This document shows positions 56,033-64,000 of a stretch of 64,000 nt of DNA, in pieces. A program made the position numbers and the translations under genes. This DNA comes from Arthrobacter sp. SLBN-83 (GTDB taxonomy: Bacteria; Actinomycetota; Actinomycetes; Actinomycetales; Micrococcaceae). The notes under the pieces are model-generated. The model saw nothing but the letters and a program-made list of their open reading frames with translations. It was not told the DNA's origin and made no database searches. The DNA lies in assembly GCF_006715285.1 (NCBI RefSeq), contig NZ_VFMX01000001.1, positions 1,426,001-1,490,000 of the forward strand. The letters run 5' to 3'. Each line of letters begins with the position of its first letter. Within the stretch, counting starts at the first letter, position 1.

Positions 56033-57402
56033 GCCTCCTCAATCCCGTCTGGACCTCCCTGCTCTACCTCGCCGCGGCGGTCTGCTTCATCCTGGCGCTG
56101 CGCGGGCTCAGCTCACCGCGCACCGCCCGCCGCGGAAACCTGGTGGGCGCACTCGGGGCGCTGATCGCCGTCGTCACCGTCTTCCTGTCCGCCCGGCTGG
56201 AGAACACCCCCTGGATCCTGGCCGCCATCGCCGTCGGCTCGGCAGTGGCGGCACCGGTGGCGCGCCGCGTGAAGATGACGCAGATGCCGCAGCTGGTGGC
56301 CCTGTTCAACGGGGTGGGCGGCGGCGCGGCCGCCCTGGTGGCACTCCTGGAACTGGGCCATGCGGAGGACCCGTGGGTGCGGGTGGCCATCGTATTCACG
56401 CTCCTGGTGGGCGCGGTGTCCTTCGCCGGCTCCGGCGTCACGTTCGCCAAGCTGCAGGAACTGATGACCACCCGGCCGGTGGTGTTCCCCGGGCTGCCGG
56501 TGGTGATGGCCCTGGTCCTGCTCGCCGCCGTGGCCGCGGCGGTGGCAGTGGTGCTTACTGCTTCGTTGCCGCTTGCGGTGGTGCTGCTGGTCCTGGGCCT
56601 TGCCGCGGGTGTCCTGCTCGTGCTGCCGGTGGGCGGTGCGGACGTGCCCATTGTCATCTCGCTGCTGAACGCCTTCACCGGCCTCGCCGTCGCTGCCTCC
56701 GGCCTGGTACTGGGCAACGTCCTGCTGGTGGTGGCCGGCACCCTGGTGGGCGCCTCCGGCACCATCCTCACCCGTGCCATGGCCGCGGCCATGGGCCGGA
56801 GTGTAGCGGGCATCCTGTTCGGCGCCTTCCGGGGAGGTTCGACGGCGGGATCCACCGCCGTGAGCGAGCGTCCGGTCCGCTCGTCCTCACCGGAGGACGT
56901 GGCGGTCCTGCTGGGGTACGCCCAGCGGGTGATCATCGTCCCCGGCTACGGCCTGGCGGTGGCCCAGGGCCAGCACACCGCCGCCGAACTGGCCCAGGCA
57001 CTCGAAGCGCGGGGCATCGAGGTGGATTTCGCCATCCACCCGGTGGCCGGCCGCATGCCGGGCCATATGAACGTGCTCCTGGCGGAGGCCAACGTGCCCT
57101 ACGAGTCGCTGAAGGAGATGGGCGAGATCAATCCGGAGTTCAAGACCACCGATGTGGCGCTGGTGGTGGGCGCCAACGATGTGGTGAACCCGGCCGCCAA
57201 GACCTCCTCGGGCTCGCCGATTTACGGGATGCCCATCCTGGAAGTCGCGGAGGCGCGGCAGGTGGTGTTCCTGAAGCGCTCCATGCGGCCGGGGTTCGCC
57301 GGGATCGAAAACGACCTGCTGTATGAGCCGCAGACGTCGCTGCTGTTCGGTGACGCCAAGGACTCGCTGGCGCAGGTTCTGGGCGCGGTCAAGGCCCTGT
57401 AG
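56029..57402 (+). CDS. pntB: NAD(P) transhydrogenase beta subunit
   Basis: The 457-residue subunit has about eight to nine helices (FNGVGGGAAALVALLEL, NAFTGLAVAASGLVLGN) and the C-terminal NADP(H)-binding domain III: VIIVPGYGLAVAQGQHTAAELAQALEARGIEVDFAIHPVAGRMPGHMNVLLAEANVPY, LVVGANDVVNPAA and KRSMRPGFAGIENDL. All motifs are intact. NADPH supply could support reductive or oxygenase steps, but this enzyme is general. Confidence 0.94.
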   Translation: MSLLNPVWTSLLYLAAAVCFILALRGLSSPRTARRGNLVGALGALIAVVTVFLSARLENTPWILAAIAVGSAVAAPVARRVKMTQMPQLVALFNGVGGGAAALVALLELGHAEDPWVRVAIVFTLLVGAVSFAGSGVTFAKLQELMTTRPVVFPGLPVVMALVLLAAVAAAVAVVLTASLPLAVVLLVLGLAAGVLLVLPVGGADVPIVISLLNAFTGLAVAASGLVLGNVLLVVAGTLVGASGTILTRAMAAAMGRSVAGILFGAFRGGSTAGSTAVSERPVRSSSPEDVAVLLGYAQRVIIVPGYGLAVAQGQHTAAELAQALEARGIEVDFAIHPVAGRMPGHMNVLLAEANVPYESLKEMGEINPEFKTTDVALVVGANDVVNPAAKTSSGSPIYGMPILEVAEARQVVFLKRSMRPGFAGIENDLLYEPQTSLLFGDAKDSLAQVLGAVKAL

Positions 57403-57474
57403 GCGCGGAACATACCCCGCGGCGGGATACCCTTCATTCAGAAGCTTGCTTTCCATCTCCCATTTGAGGACGCC

Positions 57475-58398
57475 ATGACTGAGACCAGCTCCACCCCTTC
57501 GCCCAAACGCGCCGCCGTCGTCATCAACCCGGCCAAGACGGTGGACATAGACGTGCGCGAGTTGATGGCCAAGCACTGCGAGGAGAACGGCTGGGGCGAA
57601 ACCCTCTGGTTCGAGACCACGGAGGAGGACCCCGGCGTCGGCCAGGCCAAGGAAGCCCTGGCCCAGGGCGCGGACCTCATCATCGCGGCCGGTGGTGACG
57701 GAACCGTCCGCTGCGTGGCCGAGGTCCTTGCCGGCGGGGACATCCCCATGGGCCTGCTGCCGCTGGGCACCGGAAACCTGCTGGCACGCAACCTGGGCAT
57801 CGACGTGACTGACTATGACGGCGCCCTGTCAGGTGCGCTGGTCGGTACTGAGCGGAAAATCGACGTGGTCCGCGCCCGCCGGAACGACCCCGACAAGGAG
57901 CAGCTGTTCCTGGTCATGGCCGGCATGGGCTACGACGCCACCATCATGGCGGACACCAACCAGGAACTGAAGCACAAGGTGGGCTGGCTGGCCTACGTGG
58001 ACGCGGGCATCCGCAACCTGCCGGGAAAGCCGGTCAAGGCAACTGTAACCATTGACGGCAAGCGGGTTGTCCACCGCGGCGTACGCAGCGTGATGGTGGG
58101 CAACTGCGGCAAGGTCCAGGGCGGCCTGGAGATTTTCCCCGAGGCCAAGATCGACGACGGGCTGCTGGATATTGCCGTCCTGGCGCCGCACCACGGCAAG
58201 CTGGGCTGGCTGTCCGTGCTGGCCGGCATCATCGGCAAGGGCAAGAACAAGGACACCGCCGTGGAGTACTTCCAGGGCAAGAGCGTTGAAATCACCCTGG
58301 AGCACAAGGACGACTACCAGCTGGACGGCGACCACGAGGGTCAGGGCAAGCACGTGCTCATGACCATGGAGCCCGGTGCCCTGACGCTGCGGATGTAG
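57475..58398 (+). CDS. Diacylglycerol kinase family lipid kinase
   Basis: The 307-residue protein has the DAGK catalytic domain: VVINPAKT, LIIAAGGDGTVRCVAEVL (GGDGT nucleotide motif), MGLLPLGTGNLLARNLG and FLVMAGMGYDATIM. The C-terminal beta-domain ends with DGDHEGQGKHVLMTMEPGALTL. Similar proteins (DgkB/YegS/LcbK) phosphorylate diacylglycerol or related lipids. ATG 57475. Confidence 0.9.
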   Translation: MTETSSTPSPKRAAVVINPAKTVDIDVRELMAKHCEENGWGETLWFETTEEDPGVGQAKEALAQGADLIIAAGGDGTVRCVAEVLAGGDIPMGLLPLGTGNLLARNLGIDVTDYDGALSGALVGTERKIDVVRARRNDPDKEQLFLVMAGMGYDATIMADTNQELKHKVGWLAYVDAGIRNLPGKPVKATVTIDGKRVVHRGVRSVMVGNCGKVQGGLEIFPEAKIDDGLLDIAVLAPHHGKLGWLSVLAGIIGKGKNKDTAVEYFQGKSVEITLEHKDDYQLDGDHEGQGKHVLMTMEPGALTLRM

Positions 58399-58419
58399 GG
58401 CCTCCTGCCGTAGGGCCGC

Positions 58420-59145
58420 TCAGCCCAGCAGCTTGCCCCAGCGCCGCTCCAGCAGCGGCGCGCCGGCCAGCTTCAGGGCGTGCCAGAGGGTGACCGCCAC
58501 GGAGTCCAGCACGGGAACCCCGGTGGCTTCCTCGATCTCCGCCGTGATGTTGGCCCCGTACAGGTTGGTGCATAAGTACACCAGCGCATCCGGGGCCGCA
58601 GCGGCGAGCTCCAGGGAACCTGGGCGCATTTCGTCGTCGCTGACCCGGGCAAAGGACTCGTTGTCGCTCAGGCCCAGCCCCCGGTGGTCCACCGTCTTAA
58701 TGCCTTCACGCTCGTAGGACGCGATGACCTGGTGGTTCACGTCCTCCGTGTACGGCGTGAAAAGGCCGATCCGCTCGGTGCCGAAAGCCCGGAACGCTTC
58801 CAGGTAGGCCAGCGTGGAGGTGGTGGCCGGGATCCCGGTGGCGTCCGTGATTCCGCCGGCCAGGTCCTGGTCGTGGGCCGAACCCAGCCACGAGCCTGAC
58901 GTGCCGTTCCAGGCAATCACGTCCACGTCCGCCGTCGCCAGCAGCTGTGCCGCCTGGCGCATGACGGCAGGGTCGAACTGCCGGTCCGAGGAATCGTCAA
59001 GCGCGATCCGGGTGACCGGGATCCGGGTGAAGTGCACCGTGACATCGGTGCGGCTGCCCAGGATGCGGTACGTCTGGGGTTCCAGGCAGGTGTTGGAGGA
59101 CGGCACGATCATGCCGATCCTGCGGGGGCGGGTGGTTGCAGGCAT
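58420..59145 (-). CDS. Maleate isomerase/arylmalonate decarboxylase family protein
   Basis: The 241-residue Asp/Glu racemase-superfamily protein has GMIVPSSNTCLEPQTYR, DVIAWNGTSGSWLG, TSTLAYLEAFRAFGTERIGLFTPYTEDVN and YLCTNLYGANI. The position of the first catalytic Cys in maleate isomerases is Gly here (NGTS), as in arylmalonate decarboxylase (MGTS), while the second Cys (YLCTN) remains. The reaction is therefore uncertain: isomerisation or decarboxylation of a C4-type or malonate-type acid. ATG 59145 follows AGGAG and lies eight bases after the amidohydrolase stop. Confidence 0.82.
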   Translation of the reverse strand: MPATTRPRRIGMIVPSSNTCLEPQTYRILGSRTDVTVHFTRIPVTRIALDDSSDRQFDPAVMRQAAQLLATADVDVIAWNGTSGSWLGSAHDQDLAGGITDATGIPATTSTLAYLEAFRAFGTERIGLFTPYTEDVNHQVIASYEREGIKTVDHRGLGLSDNESFARVSDDEMRPGSLELAAAAPDALVYLCTNLYGANITAEIEEATGVPVLDSVAVTLWHALKLAGAPLLERRWGKLLG

Positions 59146-59153
59146 GGTGGCTC

Positions 59154-60581
59154 CTAGAGGGCGGCGGCGGGCAGGTGGGCGGCGTCGGAGGCGGACTGGT
59201 GCTGCCGGAAGCCGTTGCGGTGGAGAAAGCGGCCTGCGGCGCCGGGATCGTGGAAGCCGTCCGCATCCAGGACCACGCGGCCGTTGGAAACCACGACGGC
59301 GGGCCAGCCCGTGAGTGCCTTCCCGTCGAAGGGGGAGAAGTCGGTCCCCATGTGCAGGGCTGCGCCGTTGACGGTGCGTTCCTCGGCGGGATCGAAAACC
59401 ACCAGGTCGGCGTCGAACCCCTCGGCGATGCGGCCCTTGCCGGGGACGGCGTTGATCCGGGCAGGTTCGGCGGCGAAGGCACTGACAAATTGTTCCACGC
59501 TGGCTCCGGCGGACGTCATCGCGGTGAAGGTGACCGGCATGCGCGTCTCCACGCCGGGGAGCCCGTGCGGCATGGCGCGCACGTCATCGGTGCGTTCGCG
59601 CTTCTGGGACAGGTCGTAGCAGGAGTGGTCCGAGGACATGGTGTGGATGGCGCCGGCCGCCAGCCGCTCCTTCAGGGCCGCCACCGTTTCCGGGCAGCGC
59701 ATGGGCGGGCAGCAGGCAAACCACTCGGGGAAGGTGGAGGCGTAGACGGAGTCGTCCAGCGTGACGTAGTGCGGGCAGGTTTCGGAGTAGGCGTCAATCC
59801 CGCGCTCCCGCGCCTGCGATACCAGGTCAACGGCGCCGGGCGTTGACTGGTGGACGAAGTACACCGGCGCCCCCGTGTATTCGGCCATCGCCAGGGTTTC
59901 CTTCACGGAGATCTCCTCGGCCAGCTCGGGCCGGGTCCGGTGCAGGTGTTCAATGCCGATCCGGCCGTCCTGGGCGTGCTGTTCTGTGCAGTCGGTGATG
60001 ATGGGGTCGTGCTCGGCATGGATGTAGGCCAGGCCGTCCAGCCGCACCATTTCCCGCATGACCTTGAGGATGGTGTCGCCGTCGGCCATGGTGGTGCCGC
60101 GGTTGGTGGTGTACATCTTCACCGAGCGGACGCCCTCGGCAGCCAGCTGCTCCAGCTGCCACGGCACCGTCTCGTCCCAGCTGACCACGGCGCCGTGCAG
60201 GGCCACGTCGCAGCGGGACTGGGTGGCCAGTTCCTTCTTGTGCAGGACGGCGGCCAGTGGGGTTTCCTGGGCATCCCGGGGAATACCGAAGTCGATGATC
60301 GTGGTGGTGCCGCCCCACAGAGCGGCCGTAGAGGTGGTGCGGTAGTCGTCCAGGGTGCGGAAGCGTCCGGTCACCTGGGCCACATGGCAGTGTCCGTCCA
60401 CGCCGCCGGGAATCACGAGCTTGCCCGTGGCGTCGATGGTGCGGTCCGCCGCGGGTACCGGCTGGGCGGCGTCGATGAGTTCGGTGATCTTTCCGTGGTG
60501 CACCAGGATGTGGGCTTCCTGGCGGCCGGTGCTGTTCACCACGGTTGCGTTGGCAATGATGAGGTCTGGCTGGTGGGACAT
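59154..60581 (-). CDS. Cyclic amidohydrolase (hydantoinase/dihydropyrimidinase family)
   Basis: The 475-residue metal-dependent amidohydrolase has the two-metal site: His-x-His in GGVDGHCHVAQV, carboxylated Lys in GVRSVKMYTTN, His in YIHAEHD, His in VYFVHQS and Asp in HTMSSDHSC. LVIPGGVDGHCH and IAEGFDADLVVFDP are family marks. It opens a cyclic amide or imide ring such as a hydantoin, dihydropyrimidine, allantoin or cyclic imide. ATG 60581 has AGGAGG. It is the only clear hydrolase in the operon. Confidence 0.9.
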   Translation of the reverse strand: MSHQPDLIIANATVVNSTGRQEAHILVHHGKITELIDAAQPVPAADRTIDATGKLVIPGGVDGHCHVAQVTGRFRTLDDYRTTSTAALWGGTTTIIDFGIPRDAQETPLAAVLHKKELATQSRCDVALHGAVVSWDETVPWQLEQLAAEGVRSVKMYTTNRGTTMADGDTILKVMREMVRLDGLAYIHAEHDPIITDCTEQHAQDGRIGIEHLHRTRPELAEEISVKETLAMAEYTGAPVYFVHQSTPGAVDLVSQARERGIDAYSETCPHYVTLDDSVYASTFPEWFACCPPMRCPETVAALKERLAAGAIHTMSSDHSCYDLSQKRERTDDVRAMPHGLPGVETRMPVTFTAMTSAGASVEQFVSAFAAEPARINAVPGKGRIAEGFDADLVVFDPAEERTVNGAALHMGTDFSPFDGKALTGWPAVVVSNGRVVLDADGFHDPGAAGRFLHRNGFRQHQSASDAAHLPAAAL

Positions 60582-60611
60582 CGGTGTCCTCCTGGGTTGG
60601 TGAAGTGGGGC

Positions 60612-61400
60612 TTAGGCGGCGGGCTGCGGGGTGCCGGCGTGCTCCTGGCGGGCGGCGAGGGCCGCGTCCAGGTTGCCGGACAGGCCTTTGCGGTCCTTGG
60701 CCGGGGGCGGGGCGAAGGCGCCGGCGCGGTGGGTTCCGGACTGCAGGGCCGCCACGGCCTCGGCCATGCGGATGCCGGCGGAAATGCCGTCAACGACGGG
60801 TACGGGAATTTGTCCGTTGAGTTCGCGGGCCAGGCCTGCCAGCGGGGCGCCGGCGAGGATGACGACGTCGGCGCCGTCCTCGGCCACGGCCTGCCGGCTG
60901 AGTGCCAGCAGGGTTTCCCGGAAGTCCTGCTGGACGGAAGCGATGCTGGTGAGGGAGTCGTTGATGGAACGGATGGAGGCCAGCCGGCCTGCCAGGCCGA
61001 ACTGCTCCACGCATTCGCGGTACCAGGGCTTGATCCGGTCCGAGATGGCAATGATGGAGAAGCGATGTCCCTGCAGCGCTGCTGCGCACAGGGCGGACTC
61101 GGTGATGCCGATGACGGGCACGTCGGCCAGTTCCTTGAGGGCCGGCATGCCGGGATCGCCAAAGGCTGCCACCACCACGGCATCCACCGGGTCTGCTCCC
61201 GGGCGGGTGTGCTCGGCGATGATTTCCGCTACCGCGCCGGCGGCGATGAGGGATTCGAAGCGGGTTTCGATGTACTCGACGCCGTGGCCGGCCGTCCGGA
61301 CCAGCAGGTCGGTGCCGGGGGAGGCGGACCGCAGCGCTTCTGATTCGATCAGTGCGGTGACATCGGCGCTGATGTTGGGGTTGATGACCAGGAGTTTCAT
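60612..61400 (-). CDS. Hydantoin racemase family protein lacking both Cys
   Basis: The 262-residue protein aligns along its length with HyuA/HyuE racemases (MKLLVINPNISADVTALIES, DAVVVAAFGDPGMPALKELADVPVIGI, VQQDFRETLLALSRQAVAEDGADVVILAGAPLAGLAREL). The two catalytic Cys of the family are replaced: ACFGDPG reads AAFGDPG, and LGCAG reads LAGAP. A two-base racemisation via cysteines is therefore not possible as known. The last 30 residues are an extra low-complexity tail. ATG 61400 overlaps the GntR stop (ATGA). Confidence 0.85.
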   Translation of the reverse strand: MKLLVINPNISADVTALIESEALRSASPGTDLLVRTAGHGVEYIETRFESLIAAGAVAEIIAEHTRPGADPVDAVVVAAFGDPGMPALKELADVPVIGITESALCAAALQGHRFSIIAISDRIKPWYRECVEQFGLAGRLASIRSINDSLTSIASVQQDFRETLLALSRQAVAEDGADVVILAGAPLAGLARELNGQIPVPVVDGISAGIRMAEAVAALQSGTHRAGAFAPPPAKDRKGLSGNLDAALAARQEHAGTPQPAA

Positions 61401-62080
61401 TTTCTCTTCCGATGGAATTCTGGTTCGGTTTTCTGGAAGTCCTCGGGGAACTGGTCCCGGTACTTTCCAATGTGGGATGCGGATTGGGCGGCTGCCCTGT
61501 CCGGGTCGCCGCTGGCGATGGCAGCGTAGAGTTCGCGGTGTTCGCGGATGAGCTCGGGCAGGTCGGCCACGTGCCGGAACAGCCAGTGCATCCGGCCCTG
61601 GAGGGGTTCCAGGGCGGACTTGAGGAAGTTGTTGTCTGCGATCCGGGTGATGGCGTCGTGGAATTCGCTGTTGGAGCGGTGCGCTTCCATGACCGAACCC
61701 TTCGCCAGGAAGGCCTCCGCGTTGTCCAGCAGGCCCTTGAGATAGGCGAGGTCAGCCTTGGTGGCCCGCTTGGCGGCGAGCCGGCAGGCCAGCACCTCCA
61801 GGGACTGGCGGACGTCAAAGAGGTCCTCAACGTCCTTGGGGCTGAGGCTGCTGACCTCGGCCCCGCGTGCGCCGCGGTCACTGATCAGGCCTTCCATGCG
61901 GAGCATTCGCAGGGCCTCGCGGACCGGCAGCCGGGAAACGGAAAACTCGGCGGCCAGGTCGCGCTCCACCAGCCGCGTGCCGGGAGCGTAGTGTCCTTCA
62001 AAAATCCGGGTGCGGAGGGTGTCCCGGACAGTCTCGCGGAGGGGGCGGTCCTTGTCCTGGGTCTCTTCTGCGGTCAGCAT
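61397..62080 (-). CDS. GntR/FCD family regulator of the amidohydrolase operon
   Basis: The 227-residue protein has a GntR winged helix (LRETVRDTLRTRIFEGHYAPGTRLVERDLAAEFSVSRLPVREALRMLRMEGLISDRGARGAEV) and an FCD domain (FDVRQSLEVLACRLAA, NSEFHDAITRIADN, HRELYAAIAS, AQSASHIGKYR). I choose ATG 62080 with GGAG before it rather than 62140. It is second in the operon and is the likely reader of the TTGGGATCCCAA boxes near 63.66 kb. Confidence 0.88.
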   Translation of the reverse strand: MLTAEETQDKDRPLRETVRDTLRTRIFEGHYAPGTRLVERDLAAEFSVSRLPVREALRMLRMEGLISDRGARGAEVSSLSPKDVEDLFDVRQSLEVLACRLAAKRATKADLAYLKGLLDNAEAFLAKGSVMEAHRSNSEFHDAITRIADNNFLKSALEPLQGRMHWLFRHVADLPELIREHRELYAAIASGDPDRAAAQSASHIGKYRDQFPEDFQKTEPEFHRKRK

Positions 62081-62160
62081 GGTGCTCCATTCCGGATTCT
62101 CGTGCGGCACTGCTCCCGGCTGCGGGGGCGTCGATTGCAAGTTTCCCTGCGAGGGTCAGC

Positions 62161-63519
62161 TTAGACAGGAAGCCGCTTGTTGTAGTTCAGGGTGAGGACG
62201 GATGCGCCCATGATCACCGCGGAACCCACGAAGTACAGCAGCGCCCAGGTGTAGGAGCCGGTGGCACCCACGATCAGGCCGACGACGATGGGGGTGACGA
62301 AGCCGGAGATGTTGCCGCTGAGGTTCATTGCTCCGCCCAGGACGCCGGCGTTGGTGCGGCCGCCCAGGATGGAAGGGATGCTCCAGAACAGGCCCACCCA
62401 GCGCAGGAAGAACAGGACAACGGAGAGCAGGACCACTGCGGTGGTGGCGTCAGGGACCACGGTCACGCCCACCAGGCCCGCCACGACGATGGCGCTGGAG
62501 ATGCCGAGGAGGGTGCGCATGACCAGGTTGGCGGAGGCGCCGGACGCGCGCCACTTGTCGGCGATGGTGCCGCCGATGATCTCGCCGACGAACCCTGCGC
62601 CGAAGATCACCAGCGTGGACCACCCGATGGTCTTCAGGTCGAAGCCCTTGGCCTGCGCAAGGTACAGCGGGCCCCAGGTCAGCAGGCCGTAGAACACGCC
62701 GTTGAAGCCGAGCCAGCCCAGGCACATGGCCCAGAAGGAGCGGAACTTGAGGTAGGGGATCAGCCCGCGCTTGCCTTTGCTGCCGTCCATGGCTGCTTCG
62801 GCATCCTCGGCAGCGTGCGACGCTTCGATGTAGGAGGCCTCGGCGTCGTTGACGCCGCGGTGCTGGCGGGGGTTGTCCCGGACGTACCACCAGACGGCCA
62901 GGCCCATGAGGACGGTGGCGGCACCGGCGATGACGAAGGACCAGCGCCAGCTGCCCGTGGAGGCGATGAGGCCGGCAATGATGATGCCGCCAAGCCCGGC
63001 GCCCAGGGGTGCACCGGCGTCCAGGATGGTGGCACCGCGGCCGCGTTCGGACTTGTGCATCCAAATGGCGTTGAGCTTGCCGCCGGCGGGCATCACGCCG
63101 GCCTCCGTCACGCCGATGCCGAGCCGCGCGATGAACATGCTGAGGAAGCCGCCTGCCATGCCGGAGGCCGCCGTGGCAGCACCCCAGCCTATGCAGGAAG
63201 CGGTCATCACCTTGCGGGGACCGAATTTGTCGATCAGCCAGCCCACGGGCACCTGCATCAGGGCGTAGGTCCAGAAGAACGCGGACAGCAGCAGGCCCAC
63301 CAGTTCGGGGGCCAGGTTGAATTCCTTTTGGATGATGGGCAGCGCGACGGAGATGGAACCGCGGTCAATGTAGTTGACGGAGACCAGGACCAGGAGCAGC
63401 AAAAAGAGCTTCCACCGGACGGCGGTGCGCCGTTGCGTGCCGTCCTTTGCGGGTTCGTCGGCGGTGCCGGGGGTGGCCTCGGGGGATGTGGCCGTTGTTT
63501 CGGTGTTTGGGATGGACAC
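62161..63519 (-). CDS. MFS transporter, anion:cation symporter type
   Basis: The 452-residue permease has twelve helices and ACS-family marks: LVLVSVNYIDRGSISVALPIIQKEFNLAPELVGLLLSAFFWTYALMQVPVGWLIDKFGPRKVMTASCIGWGAATAASG. The family carries organic acids such as glucarate and phthalate. GTG 63519 follows AAGGAG. It is the first gene of the operon and probably imports the substrate that the amidohydrolase opens. Confidence 0.9.
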   Translation of the reverse strand: MSIPNTETTATSPEATPGTADEPAKDGTQRRTAVRWKLFLLLLVLVSVNYIDRGSISVALPIIQKEFNLAPELVGLLLSAFFWTYALMQVPVGWLIDKFGPRKVMTASCIGWGAATAASGMAGGFLSMFIARLGIGVTEAGVMPAGGKLNAIWMHKSERGRGATILDAGAPLGAGLGGIIIAGLIASTGSWRWSFVIAGAATVLMGLAVWWYVRDNPRQHRGVNDAEASYIEASHAAEDAEAAMDGSKGKRGLIPYLKFRSFWAMCLGWLGFNGVFYGLLTWGPLYLAQAKGFDLKTIGWSTLVIFGAGFVGEIIGGTIADKWRASGASANLVMRTLLGISSAIVVAGLVGVTVVPDATTAVVLLSVVLFFLRWVGLFWSIPSILGGRTNAGVLGGAMNLSGNISGFVTPIVVGLIVGATGSYTWALLYFVGSAVIMGASVLTLNYNKRLPV

Positions 63520-63646
63520 AGCTTCTCCTTCACGGGGAAGTTTACGGATGGGGGGATGCGAACGGTGCGGTACGTGCCCGTTGGGCCGTTGCCAATGGGG
63601 AGTGTCCGCCGGACGATCCGGAGCGCCGGGCGGAAGCTTTGCATTT

Positions 63647-63704
63647 TTGGGATCCCAATTTGGGATCCCAAATCAAAGGTAGGAGTGACTCCCGCCACTG
63701 TCAA
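63647..63704 (-). promoter_or_regulatory. Promoter with tandem TTGGGATCCCAA operators
   Basis: On the minus strand TTGACA (63699-63704) and TACCTT (63676-63681) are exactly 17 bases apart. Two perfect 12-bp palindromes TTGGGATCCCAA lie at 63660-63671 and 63647-63658, centred 13 bases apart and covering the expected start site. This geometry predicts repression, probably by the GntR/FCD protein of the operon. Confidence 0.8.
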
Positions 63705-63779
63705 GGATTTTTCGGGCACAGGCGCCGGGGCCGGCTTCCCAACCGATTGTGACCGGCGCCCGCCGGGTACGGGGGAACC

Positions 63780-64000
63780 ATGAACACACCAGTGCTGGAG
63801 CGGGCTAAGAAGAACTGGAACAAGCTGGGCGCCGGACTGTACGCAGGGGTCCTGAGCATCGTTGTCCTCGCCGTCAGTGGCGCGGTGGGGCTCCTGTTCC
63901 ACCTGCCCTGGCTGTTTCCCAGCCTCGGCCCCACCGTGATGTTGTTCTTCGAATCGCCCGAGCAAAAAGCCTCAAGGCCCGTCAACACCCTGGTGGGGCA
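63780..64000 (+). CDS. HPP family membrane protein (partial)
   Basis: The gene begins at ATG 63780 and runs off the window, leaving 73 residues: LGAGLYAGVLSIVVLAVSGAVGLLFHLPWLFPSLGPTVMLFFESPEQKASRPVNTLVG. The LFPSLGPT and SRPVNT phrases are typical of HPP proteins (HPP reading RPVN here). Cyanobacterial members transport nitrite; the role here is unknown. GGGGGAACC precedes the start closely. Confidence 0.75.
   Translation, partial: MNTPVLERAKKNWNKLGAGLYAGVLSIVVLAVSGAVGLLFHLPWLFPSLGPTVMLFFESPEQKASRPVNTLVG

Overview
The window comes from the chromosome of a high-GC Gram-positive soil actinobacterium, most likely Arthrobacter or Pseudarthrobacter (Micrococcaceae). The evidence is the very high GC, frequent GTG/TTG starts, a WXG100 protein, a CsoR copper operon, an actinobacterial-type DnaB, and an actinobacterial quinate/protocatechuate layout. 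I see no insertion sequences, phage, CRISPR, rRNA or tRNA genes. The genus is an inference from gene style, not from a marker gene.

Region 1 (1-15.9 kb) is mostly housekeeping and envelope: dnaB, a double-hotdog thioesterase, DoxX, MATE and EamA exporters, small membrane proteins, a WXG100 secretion substrate with a clean terminator, and a DUF2277 protein. A copper operon (csoR, copZ, copA) has two CsoR-type operator palindromes. A structured intergenic element follows that may be a small RNA, then a universal stress protein, a class F-like sortase beside a Pro-rich surface protein, and a BNR-repeat protein overlapping a ThiS/MoaD-like protein.

Region 2 (16-29.9 kb) looks like a methoxy-aromatic utilisation locus. 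It has a complete five-gene Liv-type ABC importer behind a good promoter, a PadR regulator, and two LigM-type tetrahydrofolate-dependent O-demethylases. One ligM lies in an operon with metF and purU, so methyl-THF made by demethylation can be oxidised and released as formate. An aldehyde dehydrogenase, a type I extradiol dioxygenase and a DUF1932-type dehydrogenase accompany it. A 28-bp inverted repeat sits in front of metF.

Region 3 (30-36.5 kb) holds an AlaA-like aminotransferase, a GH13 trehalose synthase-like enzyme coupled to a luciferase-like flavoprotein, an auxin efflux carrier family transporter and an LigC-type ATP-dependent DNA ligase.

Region 4 (36.6-57.4 kb) is a quinate/shikimate to protocatechuate to 3-oxoadipate catabolic island. 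An MHS-family importer diverges from an IclR regulator. An almost gapless run follows: NAD-type quinate/shikimate dehydrogenase, fused 3-dehydroshikimate dehydratase/HPPD-like protein, pcaHGBDCFIJ and an IclR regulator. A second module carries an MHS transporter broken by an in-frame TAG, an AroE homologue and another IclR regulator. A GntR regulator and the three-gene proton-translocating transhydrogenase pntAA-pntAB-pntB come next.

Region 5 (57.4-64 kb) has a lipid kinase and a minus-strand operon: MFS importer, GntR/FCD regulator, hydantoin racemase homologue lacking both catalytic cysteines, cyclic amidohydrolase, and a maleate isomerase/arylmalonate decarboxylase homologue. Its promoter carries two tandem TTGGGATCCCAA palindromes at the predicted transcription start. 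The last gene (HPP family) runs off the window.
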